From Larix sibirica (Eukaryota; Streptophyta; Pinopsida; Pinales; Pinaceae), in the NCBI GenBank assembly GCA_004151065.3, contig NWUY0311197025.1, forward strand, positions 23,669 through 45,352: 21,684 nucleotides of DNA. The letters run 5' to 3'. The notes under the pieces are model-generated. The model ran no database searches, was not told the origin of the DNA, and saw nothing but the letters and a program-made list of their open reading frames with translations. This document shows, piece by piece, positions 1 through 9,876 of this stretch. The position numbers and the translations under genes are program-made. The stretch's first letter is position 1. Each line of letters begins with the position of its first letter.

Positions 1-856
1 TATAAATCCTAAAAAGGAATAAAAGAATGCTATACTACATTGGAGAAGACAAACGTCGCACGGTGTGCAACTACGTTCCAAATGCATAGAACATACCTAT
101 GCAAAAAAAATGAAAAAGAGGGATGTGGACACTCTTAAAGCATGTATTCTCCACTATGGGTAGCAATATTGGACTACAATAAGTAGAAAATGTGAGCATT
201 CTTAGAAGAATGCATGATGTGCAGGATGTGGACACCCTTGAAGCATGTATTCTCCACTATGGGTAGCAAGATTTGACTGCAATAAGTAGAAAATGTGAGT
301 GTTATTAGGATAATGCACAAGCAGTTAGCGGCTAAAGGTAAACTGGAGCAGGAATTAGTCTAAAAAGCGCAAGCAGTGGTATGAAAATGCAGTGACAAAA
401 AATGAAAATTTTCTAGAGTCCCCTAGGGTAATTGCCATAATAAGATTTAGAGAGGGTCATGAGGCTTCAACTCAATGACATGGAAGGGCTAGTTAGGGAC
501 TCTCAATTCTTACAAAAAATTTGGTAGGGGCAGCAAAAGACAAAAAGGGTTCTAACTAGGGTACCCATGAGTTGGTAAGCTCTAACATGGAAAGTTATGA
601 CTTTTTTGGAAACATAGGACTAATATTGCATCTCCTTGTGTTGTGATCTTGAGGCGTGAAAATGATGTTGGGGATGATGCAAATCATGCATTATGTAAAT
701 GACCTACCCTATATGCCAATTTAGAACAAATTGCTATTAGACGAACCACCAATTGGAAAAATTTATCCTTAGTTCTCATTCTCCTCTCAGTATTTGTCAA
801 AAATTTGGCGAAATGTCATTAGTATTAGTCGACAATTGTTAAAATAGGGGAAAAAC
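1..856. other. Unassigned AT-rich sequence
   Basis: I find no ORF of useful length and no recognisable domain here on either strand. The only clear structure is the 103-bp tandem duplication at 121-320. The rest may be decayed repeat DNA or flank of the broken gene that follows. Confidence 0.5.
121..320. repeat. 103-bp tandem duplication
   Basis: Two adjacent copies begin with the same ten bases, ggatgtggac, at 121 and 224, giving a period of 103 bp. Both contain the shared block catgtattctccactatggg and end in an aagtagaaaatgtgag stretch. The copies differ by scattered substitutions, so the duplication is not recent. Similarity fades near 320. No coding function is evident. Confidence 0.85.
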
Positions 857-888
857 TATATAAAAATGACTAAAAGATTTTATATAAA
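857..888 (+). promoter_or_regulatory. Candidate TATA boxes of the 1283-2467 gene
   Basis: TATATAAAA at 857-865 and TATATAAA at 881-888 are good plant TATA-box matches on the plus strand. They lie upstream of a putative leader (about 915-1009), a possible leader intron (1010-1282) and the ATG at 1283. Position and order fit a polymerase II promoter, but such AT-rich motifs are common by chance in this DNA. Confidence 0.3.
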
Positions 889-1009
889 CCAATAATATGG
901 TAAAAACAAATCACAATTCATTTTCACCTTTGTTTTACCCCTTGGGAGCTTTTTACCTTATATTTTCAATTGTCAATTGCAGAGTCCTCGGGCCATCAAT
1001 TCACTTTCT

Positions 1010-1282
1010 GTAAGTTCTAGGTGTTTTCCTCTTCTCTTACCTTTCATTTTCATCCAATTTTTATTGCTTATAGCCCAATGTTTTGGATTTCTATCCTCAT
1101 GCTAACTTCAAAATTGTGCACTTGTGCCTTTTGTTCTTGCCGAGCATGAATTACCATAGTATTTGCACCTGTGTAGACCAAAGGGCATGAATGTTCATTC
1201 CCATTCAAAATAAAACGCATGAATTTATAGTGGAATGATGCAAAATTTGTGCCTTGTCTAAAATAATCACTTTCTTGTGCAG
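1010..1282 (+). other. Putative leader intron (GTAAGT...GCAG)
   Basis: A perfect donor GTAAGT starts at 1010. A strong acceptor, tttcttgtgcag, ends at 1282 directly before the ATG at 1283. The 273-bp interval would be an intron in the 5' untranslated leader. Evidence is splice-site consensus and placement only; there is no transcript support. Confidence 0.3.
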
Positions 1283-2467
1283 ATGGATTTCACATTGAGA
1301 GAGAGGGAGCACGAGGATATTGACTGTGATGCCTTGGGAGATCCTTTGACCCTAAATTCCCTTCGCTATTGTGGATTACTAAATTTTTTTAAACTCTCCT
1401 ACATGAGGGATCAAAAGGGCTTGTGACAGGTATTGATCCATTAATGGGACCCCGATAAGGGTGCATTCATTATCAAGGGGAAGCATTAGATATCGCCGTG
1501 GATGATATGTACTTCCTTAATGGGATATCATGGTGAGAATCCCCAATGAACCTTAAAGTTTCAGTTTGAGGAGAGAATGCTCTTATCGTGCAAGAGTATG
1601 TGAACACATTTTGTGTTCTAGGGACCCAAAATTTGGGAACACTGGTGCCTATTTCCAACATTGATAGCTTCCCCTTGAATCTTCCTAACTACAATAACCA
1701 AAGTAGCGGGCTTTATAGATTTACAATTGTCCTCACAAGGGTTCATGCACATTGGGGTAGAGTGTCTTAGATCCACACTTTTTGATTGGTGCATTGGTTT
1801 GTTGAATAACATGAAGAGTCAAGTCATCGATTGCAAGACTGAGAAGAAACAAAACTTTGGCTATGGAAGCATTTTGGTCTCATTCTTCTTTTAGAGGATT
1901 CCATCCATGAGTTCGAGAGTATCACTTCCTCCATTGGACCTTGGGGAGCCTAGGATGGCATGATGGATAGATCTCATGTGTTGATTGGGAGGAGGAGTAG
2001 TTCCAACATTATTCTTGAATGCAGGTCTAGGATTTAGAGGAGACTCATACCTAGTACTTCCTCCTGGTTCAACATGGGACCGAATTAGTGAGTAATGATT
2101 TTTGGTATATTTCATATTTTTTTGTATTTTGAAATATTTTAATGCCAATGAGGAATTTTTTTCTTTCTATGTAAGTCTAATAACAAACATTTACCATGAT
2201 GTAGACATTGGACCAGAGCGGCCAACCGGACATCCATACTTGTGATGACATGAGCCCTAGGCAGAGGAAGGGGTGGAGGCTACTTTGGCTTCCGTGGAGG
2301 AGAAACTTCAGGGTCTCACTCATGGCATTCCTACTACCCAAATTGAGTAGTTACTGGAGGCTATGCAACGATGGGTGGTAGGGGTACCGGGATGATGGAT
2401 CAGATTTTTTCGGAAGGTGGCTACATGTGTCTTGTGTTACAGAGACACGATGGGAGCTCATGATTAA
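1283..2467 (+). pseudogene. Broken repeat-associated gene, possibly plant mobile domain-like
   Basis: Reading starts MDFTLREREHEDIDCDALGD and can be followed, with a frameshift near 1490 and several stops, to about 2087. It includes the 60-residue stretch at 1588-1770 and a later LGGGVVPTLF...LPPGSTWDR segment near 1985-2085. From memory this resembles an abundant family of plant repeat-borne ORFs with a plant mobile domain-like fold; I cannot confirm the family. A 117-bp intron (2088-2204) would join it, in the same frame, to a second exon carrying an acidic, coiled-coil-like stretch (ATLASVEEKLQGL, about 2245-2300) that ends at 2467. Stops include TGA at 1424, TAA at 1440 and TAG in exon 2. 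It is non-functional as it stands. The function of the family is unknown to me. Confidence 0.5.
2088..2204 (+). other. Putative 117-bp internal intron, phase 1
   Basis: The donor is A|GTGAGTAATG at 2088 and the acceptor is gatgtag ending at 2204. The interval is T-rich with long T runs, typical of plant introns. Splicing keeps the reading frame: the exon 1 frame (…GAC CGA ATT A) continues with AC ATT GGA into the frame that carries the coiled-coil-like stretch. Frame continuity is the main support. Confidence 0.45.
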
Positions 2468-2670
2468 GTTCTTAGAAATAATTTTTGTACAGTTTGATCC
2501 AATATGATTTTACCATGTATATACACCACTAAGGGCCAGGGAACCCCAATTTTGTATTATGATTCACACTTTTGTACTTGATTAAACTACTTTTATATTA
2601 TTGAAAGACTACTTTTATCGACCATATATACAATTTATACATGCTCTTGTGCTTTTTATTGTGATTTCTT
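2468..2670. other. AT-rich spacer, no gene seen
   Basis: This AT-rich stretch follows the end of the broken gene and precedes the minus-strand Element A. It could be the 3' untranslated part of either. No ORF or motif stands out. Confidence 0.4.
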
Positions 2671-3095
2671 TTAATTGTGTGACAAATGCTGATCTAGAAC
2701 ATAATTAGCTAATGTATCTGACACAACATTAAGCCTTCTGGTAACATTAATATAAGTAATAAATGCAAAGTGGCATTCGAGAATGCACACCCTCATAAAT
2801 TTAGGTAGTAATGTAGGATGACGAACATAGTATACACTATTCAACTGCGACACTATCAATTGCGAGTCTAGGTGGATAGTTAACTATTGGATTCCAAGTG
2901 ATATTTACCCTAAAAATAACTCGATCATGCACTATAATCAACAATTTTATTGGTAGCTAGACCGAGAGACACTCCCCTTGATCTCACAAGTGGTCCTGTG
3001 GGATTGTAGATTAGCAAAGTTGCGGAAGTAATGTTTCGAGTGTGACAACAAGCTTCATTCACATATCCCACGAACATAGGTACATCAGATGGCAT
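2671..3095 (-). pseudogene. Additional RNase H domain downstream of integrase (broken)
   Basis: The minus-strand reading starts MPSDVPMFVGYVNEACCH near 3095 and runs, with one frameshift and two stops, to the stop at 2671. The RNase H layout is visible: a first strand FVGYVNEACC where the catalytic Asp is expected (here Asn, 3057-3059), VIELF-like Glu, LDSQLIVSQLN with the second Asp, and NVVSDTLANYVLD with the last Asp. Such domains cleave RNA in RNA-DNA hybrids during reverse transcription. It lies about 120 bp downstream of the integrase stop and is distinct from the RNase H fused to RT at 4575-5036. The family resembles RVT_3-type RNase H. The Asn and the stops indicate loss of function. 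Confidence 0.7.
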
Positions 3096-3218
3096 CTACC
3101 AATCAAGCACAAATCACAATAAGCATCGAACAACACTTGTCAAAACCTTAAAAGTAAAAACAACCTAATCTACTTATAATCCAACAAGTCCAAATGAATT
3201 CTGCTTGGACACAAATGG

Positions 3219-4574
3219 CTAGGAAAAGTGCCTCTTTAGGAAAATCCCATTTCTAGGCCATAGGAAATTTCCTTCAAAATATTCTAACTCATAATCCCCT
3301 TTATTCAGGACCTGCCTCACGATGTAAGGGCCAAACCATTTCGAATTAAATTTACCAAATCCAAGCTCATTATGGTCATGGTCTTAGACTAGAACCATGT
3401 CTCCTGTAGAGAAGACACAGGGGATGGACATACTTGTTGTTACTGAGCTTTGTAGAATTTTTTGTTCACTTCATTGGTAGTAGCAACATCCCTTTTATGC
3501 TTGTCTAACTGTTCTAAGTACATTGAATGTTCTTCTAACTGTGTATCATCTGGTAGGATCTTAATATATAGCTTTAATGATGGAATTTCACAATTAATGG
3601 GTAACATAACCTTGACTCCATGTACAAGATGGAAAGGAGTAAAACCTATAGCAGTATTGATGGAGGTTCGATATTCCCATGGAGTTGGATAAAGCATGAT
3701 GTGTCAATTATTCTTATTCCTACTCACCATCCTTTGAAGCATGGTTTTCAAGGACTTATTGACTTCCTCTACTTTTCCATTTTCCTAAGGATAGTAAGGT
3801 GAGGATAAATCTTTCTAAAAACCAATTTTCTTGGCTAGCTATGCCATCATTTTATTTTGGAAGTGACTTCCATTATTAGAGATAATATCCCCGGGTATAC
3901 CAAAACATTCTATGATATGGTTAAACACAAAGTGTGATGTAGTTTCACTGTCGCAAGTGGTTGTCGGCATGGATTCGGCCCAGTTAGTGAAGTAGTTCAC
4001 AACCACAATAATCTATTTATGGCCTTTCATTGATGCTGGATTACACATTGTATAGTTTATCCCCCATTTTGTGAAGGGAGTGTAGTGATGACTGGATAAA
4101 GTGGAGAAGGATGCGCATGCATTTTCTTGTTGAATGTTTGACATGGGTGACACTTCTCGACTGCTTCAACACAGTCTTTGAAGATTGAGAGCCATAGATA
4201 ACTTGCATGGAAAATTTTATAGGTTGTAGAAAGCCTTGAGAGATAACCACCACAAGCTCCACCATGGCAATCATTAATAAAATTTATAGATTTTTTTGTG
4301 AATTAGACATCACCTTAGAATAGTATCAATCCCTCGATGATATAGGGCATCACCAATGATGACATAATGTCTTGCTTGGTGATGGATTTTATTCCTTTCT
4401 TTGCAAGAATATTGAGACGGGACCCTCTAGGTTTGTAGGTAAACAAAAATGTTTCCATGCTAGGTGTCTTTTGAGATGATAAAGAATAAGTGTTCATCAG
4501 GTAATGACTCACCTTCCACTGTATCTTCACCGTCTCGGGAATATTTGACATTAACTCAGAAAATGCCAAGTATT
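3219..4574 (-). pseudogene. Ty3/gypsy integrase region (broken)
   Basis: Integrase inserts element cDNA into the genome. The minus strand shows a linker (4315-4569), then an HHCC-type region ending CVEAV-KCHPCQ (about 4130-4270), and the core with VVVNYFTNWAES, IISNNGSHFQN and ENGKVEEVNKSLK. It continues through EYRTSINTAIGFTPFHLVHG (about 3640-3680) to a GPY/F-type C-terminal module (KWFGPYIVRQVL...RNGIFLKRHFS) ending at the TAG at 3219-3221. The two catalytic aspartates are Asn (3995-3997 and 3875-3877); the glutamate (3767-3769) remains. Stops within the core and frameshifts near 4330, 4060 and 3430 break it. Confidence 0.85.
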
Positions 4575-5110
4575 TTTTAGATTTGACATGAAACCTAGAT
4601 CAAACTCCTGAAGAATGACAATCCACTTATTATATTTCCTGGCAATGATTTGTGGATATAAGTTATGTTGAAAAGGATTGACATCTGCTATTAAGGTCAT
4701 TCGTCTTAGGATATTGTAATTTCAAAGTCTTTCCATTGCATGTACGACTGCTAGCGCCATCTTCTCCACGTGAGAATACCTCAACTTTGGGATTGCCAAG
4801 TTCTTACCTAGGTAGTAAATAACATGCTCTTGATGAGCATCATCTTCTTGCACCAAAACCATTCCTGCAGTTGATTCGGATGTTTCCAAATACAAGAGGA
4901 AATATATGCTATAGTCTGGAGGACTTAGCAGTGGGGCGAATACTAAGGCATTTTTCAATGCATCAAATGATCTTTGAGCGTTGTCATCCCATATGAATGG
5001 GACCCCTTTCCTAAGTAGGTGAATGAAACCTTCCATGATTTCAGCATAATTAGCGATGAATTGCCGTAAAAACTTAGCTTTCCTGTAATATCCCTCAGCT
5101 TGGTAATTAT
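4575..5110 (-). pseudogene. RT connection and RNase H of Element A (broken)
   Basis: The reading begins LRDITGKLSFLRQFIANYAE (frameshifted near 5075), the usual end of a Ty3/gypsy RT. It continues into RNase H: an FDALKNAL helix, FLLYLETSESTAGMVLVQED, and KLRYSHVEKMALAVVHAMERL. A stop follows at 4719-4721, and the frame then continues as LIADVNPFQHNL...ARKYNKWIVILQEFDL to about 4575. The first acidic residue of the RNase H active site appears as Glu (YLETS) where Asp is usual. The upstream RT palm and its YxDD are not in the window; the homology stops at about 5110 next to Element B's putative LTR. Confidence 0.8.
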
Positions 5111-5159
5111 TTACTTAGTTAAAATTCAGATTGTGCTTTTGAGTAGAAATATTTTGTTG

Positions 5160-7119
5160 TGTTAAAACTAAAAAGTGTACAAGAAGGTTCTTGACACTTG
5201 TCCTTCGGTAAGGACTGTTGTAAAATACATTTTCCAAATATTATTATTGACCAAAAACACTAGTTGGAATGGTTATGACTCCTTGAGTGAGGAACACAAT
5301 CCTATTAAACAGGGAGAGAGATTACAAGTGTCATGAGACAAAAATATTGAACTAACACACTGAAATATAGGGTTGAATCCAAGGCTATGAATTTCACAAG
5401 GAGAGAGAAAACCTTTGGAGGTAATACCTAGGCAATCAATTCTATATATGAGAAAATGAGAGGATGTAGGACGCTGCCAAGTATGCTGTGAAGTATTGTT
5501 GTGTGAGCACTTGAAGAGTGTTAGGAATCTTCTATGAAAAGTTCTGTGAGTGAACTAAGTTGAATATTTTGATAATAGTTATGGGATGGAATTGATTTGG
5601 ATACATACTACTCAGTCTGGCTAGTGGTATTATGAACTGGTAGAGGAACGTGTTTGTCCTTATGGAGTCATAGTGCATGCTTGGGGGTGACTTAAGCAAG
5701 TAAGTTTTGGCTTATCAAAGTCTATGACTGGGAAACATGTGTCCATCCCAATCGTTGTTCCACGACTATTGTAGACCTAGCTAAGCATTGTCACTATTTG
5801 TTCTTGTATTTGTTTATATGTACCGTTATCTATATGATTTATGCAAGAAAAACAAATAGTAAGCCATAAATTTCATTCGGGTTGTAAAATCTTAATCTAT
5901 TACATGTTCATGACAAGGGGTACACAATAATATTACAAGATAAATGATTTAGTTATGTTCATATGTAGACATTCAAATATGATGTTCAGAATCAAATCTA
6001 ATTAAGGGCAACGATACAAGTAAATCAATACCACTACATTTGTTTGTATCCTTGACCAAGCAACCAATGCGAAACTAACATTATATAAAAAAATCATGAC
6101 CGAAGAAAAATGTTTAAACAAAAATAGATCCTTCAAGTAGAGCCAACATGGTATGGAGTCACATAATAAGGAAATACGTGGTGGAATCTAGTTGAGTTGG
6201 AGGATCCATGAGATCTCTTGGATGACGTGGAATAGATCTGCACTAAATGCACTCGTCTTCAGCATGAGATGGATAAGACGTGGCAGGAGGCCACACCTGC
6301 AACCACGCCAACCATATTAAGTCTACAACAATAATTCATTGCAACAGGACACATTTAAGTTTTGATTCGATAGGGATCGATGGGGCGTGACATCATTGCC
6401 AAGCCTTACGACCATGGCATGCCTTGTGCATGGTTTAAACATAGTATAGGTTCAGTATGAAAGTTTTCTTATCGCGATTGCAAGTCCTAGGAAGGCCAAT
6501 AACATATAACGATGTTGGTAGTGGGTGAGTCTTGCAAGGGGGTGTCCCCTTTCATGGGCACAACCTTAGTATTGGCATAGGTATGTAGGGTAGGGTGGTG
6601 GTCGAACCTTACACATGGTATATACACGACCTTGTGGTCTTGATTAAGTCAAGCTTGGTAATTTTGGTAAGTCGTAATGCTCACTATGGCTAGTGTTCCA
6701 TAAGCCTTATTATGGTCATGTATAAGTGAAGCTTGGTAAGGTTGATAAGTCTCCATGTTTAATAAGGTTAAGTTGCATTGGGTATATCAGATATTAATGC
6801 ATGACCATAGGAGGCTAGGATGATAATTTTTCCTAAGAGTTTAATTAAGTAGCATAGATGCCGGTAAGGATGCTTACCATCGGAAATAATGAAGTATTAT
6901 GTATAGTTCTGGCAAGTAATTCATAAGTCAATGACTACCATGGCAGAAGACTATTCCAACAATAGTGGAATTGTAGAAATTATAATAATAAATGCATAAA
7001 CATTAAATGAGTTAAGAACATAGTTAAGATGACATTGACTTAACCAACATAGAGTTGTAATTACGTTGCTTGTATAGACTATTAAAAAAAAAATATTTGG
7101 TAAATTTGGTGACATTACA
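5160..7119 (+). repeat. Putative 5' LTR of Element B (start uncertain)
   Basis: The right end is well placed: TTACA at 7115-7119 lies two bases before an initiator-Met primer-binding site. The left end is a guess. TGTTAAAACT at 5160 is chosen because it starts with TG, lies close to where Element A breaks off, and shares a 13-base block (5171-5183) with another LTR-like start at 9893-9905. TGTAA at 5219 or 5883 are alternatives. No coding frames are found inside, which fits an LTR. An imperfect repeat around aagcttggta occurs at 6651 and 6729. Because no second copy is visible, length and left border remain unproven. Confidence 0.35.
5200..5215 (+). other. Perfect small hairpin in putative LTR start
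   Basis: GTCCTT (5200-5205) and AAGGAC (5210-5215) are perfect inverted repeats around a CGGT loop. It sits 40 bases inside the putative LTR start at 5160. Function unknown. Confidence 0.5.
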
Positions 7120-7121
7120 TA

Positions 7122-7140
7122 TGGTATCGGAGCTATAGGT
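7122..7140 (+). promoter_or_regulatory. Primer-binding site, initiator-Met tRNA type
   Basis: TGGTATCGGAGCTATAGGTT differs at few positions from the standard TGGTATCAGAGC start of plant retrotransposon primer-binding sites, which pair with the 3' end of initiator methionine tRNA. It would prime minus-strand DNA synthesis of Element B. Its position fixes the inner LTR edge at 7119. Confidence 0.8.
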
Positions 7141-7289
7141 TACAACGCTTAGGGCCTATTGGGATCCATGACACTTCTTATAGTTCATAGAATACAAAAC
7201 TAACTACTGAAATTATCTTTTGCATAAACATGAAATATCAATATATATAACAAAATATTTATATATATAAACAGAAGCAAGGAGCAAAC

Positions 7290-8460
7290 ATGTTAGCCAA
7301 CATGGAGAATGAACACATTCCACAAGAAAATAATAATTTGTGCACATCTGAAGCTATTATAGTAGTTTAAATTAGCGAAGAGAATGAGCAGAGTACCCCA
7401 TCTGAGGTCTTAGAGACCATGAGAAGCATGATAGATGAACCGGAGAGCCATAAGGAAAATAACGAAAAGCTTATGAAATCCCAAGATTAGAAAAATAAAC
7501 TAAAAGAGGTATTGATGCATGGCATATAAAAAATTAAGGAGTAGAAGACTAGTGATACACCACAAAATTTTCAATTACCATTAAATTCAAAAGAAAGTAC
7601 ACACAAGATAGAAAATTTTGCTAATAAACAAGAAGATGAAAGTACAAAATCTAGTAGAGATGAGAAGTAGAACAACTTGTCAAAAAGGAAAAAAAATGAC
7701 AAGATCAGTTACTGGGGGAGTTCTGGAAGATCAAAACCTGCAACCTTTAATGGAGAATCCAAGACCGGAGCCGAAGCGAAGGGTTGGGTCGTGGGAGTGT
7801 CGAAATATTTTAATATTTATGACAACTCCAACAACATGAAATCTTGTATGGCCATCTACAACCTGAACGGAAAAGCTAATATATGGTGGTAGGACTAAAA
7901 AATGGTTAATGGGTTGAAAGAGAAAATGATAGAGCAAAAGGATTTCAAGAAACAATACATGCCCGAGAGTTATTTTGAACGAAAAAAAAGAATTCTATGA
8001 GTTAAAATTAGAACAAATGTCAATAGAAGAACTAATCAATAAGTATTGGAATTTTGTACTATGTACAATACATCGAGGATGCCAAAGTGAAATTTCAGCA
8101 ATTTATGAACTTTTTAACACCATCCTACAACGACATATTTGAATTTGACAACCCCAAGACACTTGAGAAAACATTGCAGAAAGCTAGATTATGCTACGAA
8201 CAATAAAAGGAAATAGCTGAAAATCCAAGAGCATGGTAGGAAAAGCAGGATAGATTCAACCAGCATAAGAAAGGTTTCAAACTAGCACCTTTCAAGAACA
8301 TGAATAAGGGAAACAGTTACAGAAATCAACCAACAAATCAAAATGGAAATAAGCCTAACAATTTTATGAACAAGAGGCCCTAATAAACCTGAAAAGGGAC
8401 CCTTGACTTGTTGGGGATGTGGTGAACGACATCTTCTTAGAAAAAATCCAAAACATAACA
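7290..8460 (+). pseudogene. Ty3/gypsy gag with decayed zinc knuckle
   Basis: Gag forms the particle and binds element RNA. The ATG at 7290 (MLANMENEHIPQ) is the first in frame after the primer-binding site. A Lys/Glu-rich N-terminal region is followed by the capsid-like stretch PATFNGESKTGAEAKGWV and FNIYDNSNNMKSCMAIYNLN (about 7735-7870), then FEFDNPKTLEKTLQKARLCY (about 8140-8200). A basic Asn-rich tail follows, and then a knuckle CWGCGERHLLRKN (from 8409). The pattern is C-x2-C-x3-H-x4, with Asn (8445-8447) where the last Cys is expected. In-frame stops (about 7368, 7488, 7668, 7890) and frameshifts near 7990, 8065 and 8380 break it. Confidence 0.8.
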
Positions 8461-8599
8461 ATGCATACAGAATTGTGCATAATTTGCAAGAGGACACAAT
8501 GGTAAGTGACATTGGTAGGAGCTTCCCAAAAATTGTGCTTCTCTATAGAACATATAGGCAGAACATCAATCAACAATGCTTGAAATCATAGGTAAGATC

Positions 8600-8970
8600 T
8601 CAAATAGAACTGTATCTATGCTTATAGATCCTAGATCTAGTCTTAGTAATATTTCCCCTCTAATTGTGGAATCTTGTAAGCTAAGAAAGTCAAAACATCC
8701 AAAGGCTTGGACGGTACAGCTAGCCACAGGAAAAAAAAAGTAACTGATCTAGTACAATGTTGTTCACTAGAAATGAAGGGACTGTATACTAATGTTCAAT
8801 TGAAAATATTACCCTTAGGATCATATGATATTTTAATAAGCGTGGATTGGCTGGAAGGCCACAATGTAGTGTTAAATTGTTTTGAGAAGAGCTTCACATG
8901 CACAAATGATGAAAGAATAACTAGAACCATAAAAGGGATACCTAGCGTTGTGCCAGTATGCCATATTTAA
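8600..8970 (+). pseudogene. Retroviral-type aspartic protease of Element B
   Basis: The protease cuts the gag-pol polyprotein. One open frame runs from about 8605 to the TAA at 8968-8970: SMLIDPRSSLSNISPLIVES, then WTVQLATGKKK and LPLGSYDILISVDWLEGHNV, VLNCFEKSFTCTND. The motif LIDPxSSLS with the Asp at 8627-8629 corresponds to the catalytic D-[TSP]-G; the glycine is replaced by Arg. The C-terminal PLGSYDxLIxxDWL signature is characteristic of plant gypsy proteases. The Arg suggests loss of activity. Confidence 0.8.
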
Positions 8971-9063
8971 GCCTTACATATGAACAAGTGTTGCTTGAAA
9001 GGGTTGTCAGTTATATACTATACATCTGCTAGACACATCATCATATAAGGATAAACCATCAAT

Positions 9064-9383
9064 TGAATACTACCAAGTTCTTAAGGAATTTCAGGATGTA
9101 TTTCCTGCAGAAATTACCAATTTACATCCAAGATTAGAGATATACTTCTCTATAGATTTGGTGCCAAGATATGCACCTGTGTCGAAATATCCATACTCAA
9201 TGAGTGTACTAGAGTTGACAAAATAAAAAATGTAGCTGCAAGAGTTGTTGGAAAAACAATGCATTCGACTAGGTGTGTCCCCATGGTGAGCACCCATGCT
9301 ATTTATCAAGAAGAAGGATGGGAATTTCAGATTATGTATTGACTATTATCAGCTAAACAATANAATTACGATTTTTTCCAAGG
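9064..9383 (+). pseudogene. N-terminal fragment of Element B reverse transcriptase
   Basis: The frame YQVLKEFQDVFPAE…SIDLVPRYAPVSKYPYSMS, then LQELLEKQCIRLGVSPW, then MLFIKKKDGNFRLCIDYYQL is the fingers part of a Ty3/gypsy RT. Stops occur at about 9223, 9232 and 9289 (the last a TGG-to-TGA type change after SPW). The reading ends a few codons later at the A19 run, so the palm with the YxDD active site is missing. Confidence 0.85.
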
Positions 9384-9402
9384 AAAAAAAAAAAAAAAAA
9401 AA
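9384..9402 (+). repeat. Run of 19 A at an abrupt junction
   Basis: Nineteen consecutive A residues end the RT homology of Element B. The sequence after the run has no relation to RT. It could be an assembly join, slippage in low-complexity sequence, or the tail of a reverse-transcribed truncated RNA. Confidence 0.9.
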
Positions 9403-9876
9403 TAGAAGGGTTGAAAGAAGAGAAATTTGCCATCAAGGATTCCAACAGAATTAAAGAAGGCCAACATAGAAAATTAAGAGGTAAGTTTGAAATTTTAGAA
9501 AATCCTAGGGGGTTCTTGACTCATCATAAAATATTTTTGCATAAGCTCTCACCCACAGGATATCACTCTTCAACGCATTATAATGCAAATTAAGGGAATC
9601 ACAAAACATATGGACATGGTACAATTTCAACATATATTACATGGCTTAAATAATGAGGTTGGTAAGGAATCTAATCGTTCCATAGCCATGTTGGAAGGTG
9701 CTCTTAAATTGGATAGGGAGGGTGACACATGGGTCCCAATACCTCGTCTCTAGAATGTTGATGTGAGCTCATGGAAAATGGGGCATAAAACATGTCATAA
9801 ACAAAGGCAAATGTTAACCTAGACGAAGGCATGAATGTAACACATGGCATGTCGCAAGTGTCATGTTCATGTGTGT
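9403..9876 (+). other. Unassigned, with a short open stretch
   Basis: A basic 60-codon frame at 9411-9593 and a following frame reading HMDMVQFQHILHGLNNEVGK, then AMLEGALKLDREGDTW (about 9608-9755), may be a protein remnant. I do not recognise them. No start, splice or domain evidence is convincing. Confidence 0.3.

Larger units (their letters stand above)
2671..5110 (-). mobile_element. Element A: 3' part of a Ty3/gypsy retrotransposon
   Basis: On the minus strand the order is RT end, RNase H, linker, integrase zinc finger, integrase core, integrase C-terminus, and then a second RNase H domain. The RT-RNase H-integrase order is that of Ty3/gypsy (Metaviridae-type) elements; copia elements have integrase before RT. 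Gag, protease and most of RT are missing beyond about 5110. I could not identify LTRs. Many stops and frameshifts make it inactive. The extra RNase H after integrase recalls the additional RNase H described for plant Tat-lineage elements; the lineage call is inference. Confidence 0.8.
7119..9383 (+). mobile_element. Element B: truncated Ty3/gypsy internal region
   Basis: Primer-binding site, gag, protease and the first part of RT follow in the order of a gag-pol retrotransposon. RT stops in mid-domain at 9383 at a run of 19 A with an N just upstream (9363). RNase H, integrase and a 3' LTR are absent. Stops and frameshifts in all three coding parts show an old copy. It lies opposite in strand to Element A and is a different lineage by sequence (Cys-rich knuckle CWGCGERH and protease tail PLGSYDILI.VDWL). 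Confidence 0.85.

Noticed and set aside
2671-5110. Copia-type assignment of Element A
   Set aside because: RT and RNase H come before integrase on the coding strand and a GPY/F-type integrase end is present, which is the gypsy order.
7085-7094. A10 run as a poly(A) tail
   Set aside because: It lies inside the putative LTR close to the primer-binding site and does not end any recognised coding element.
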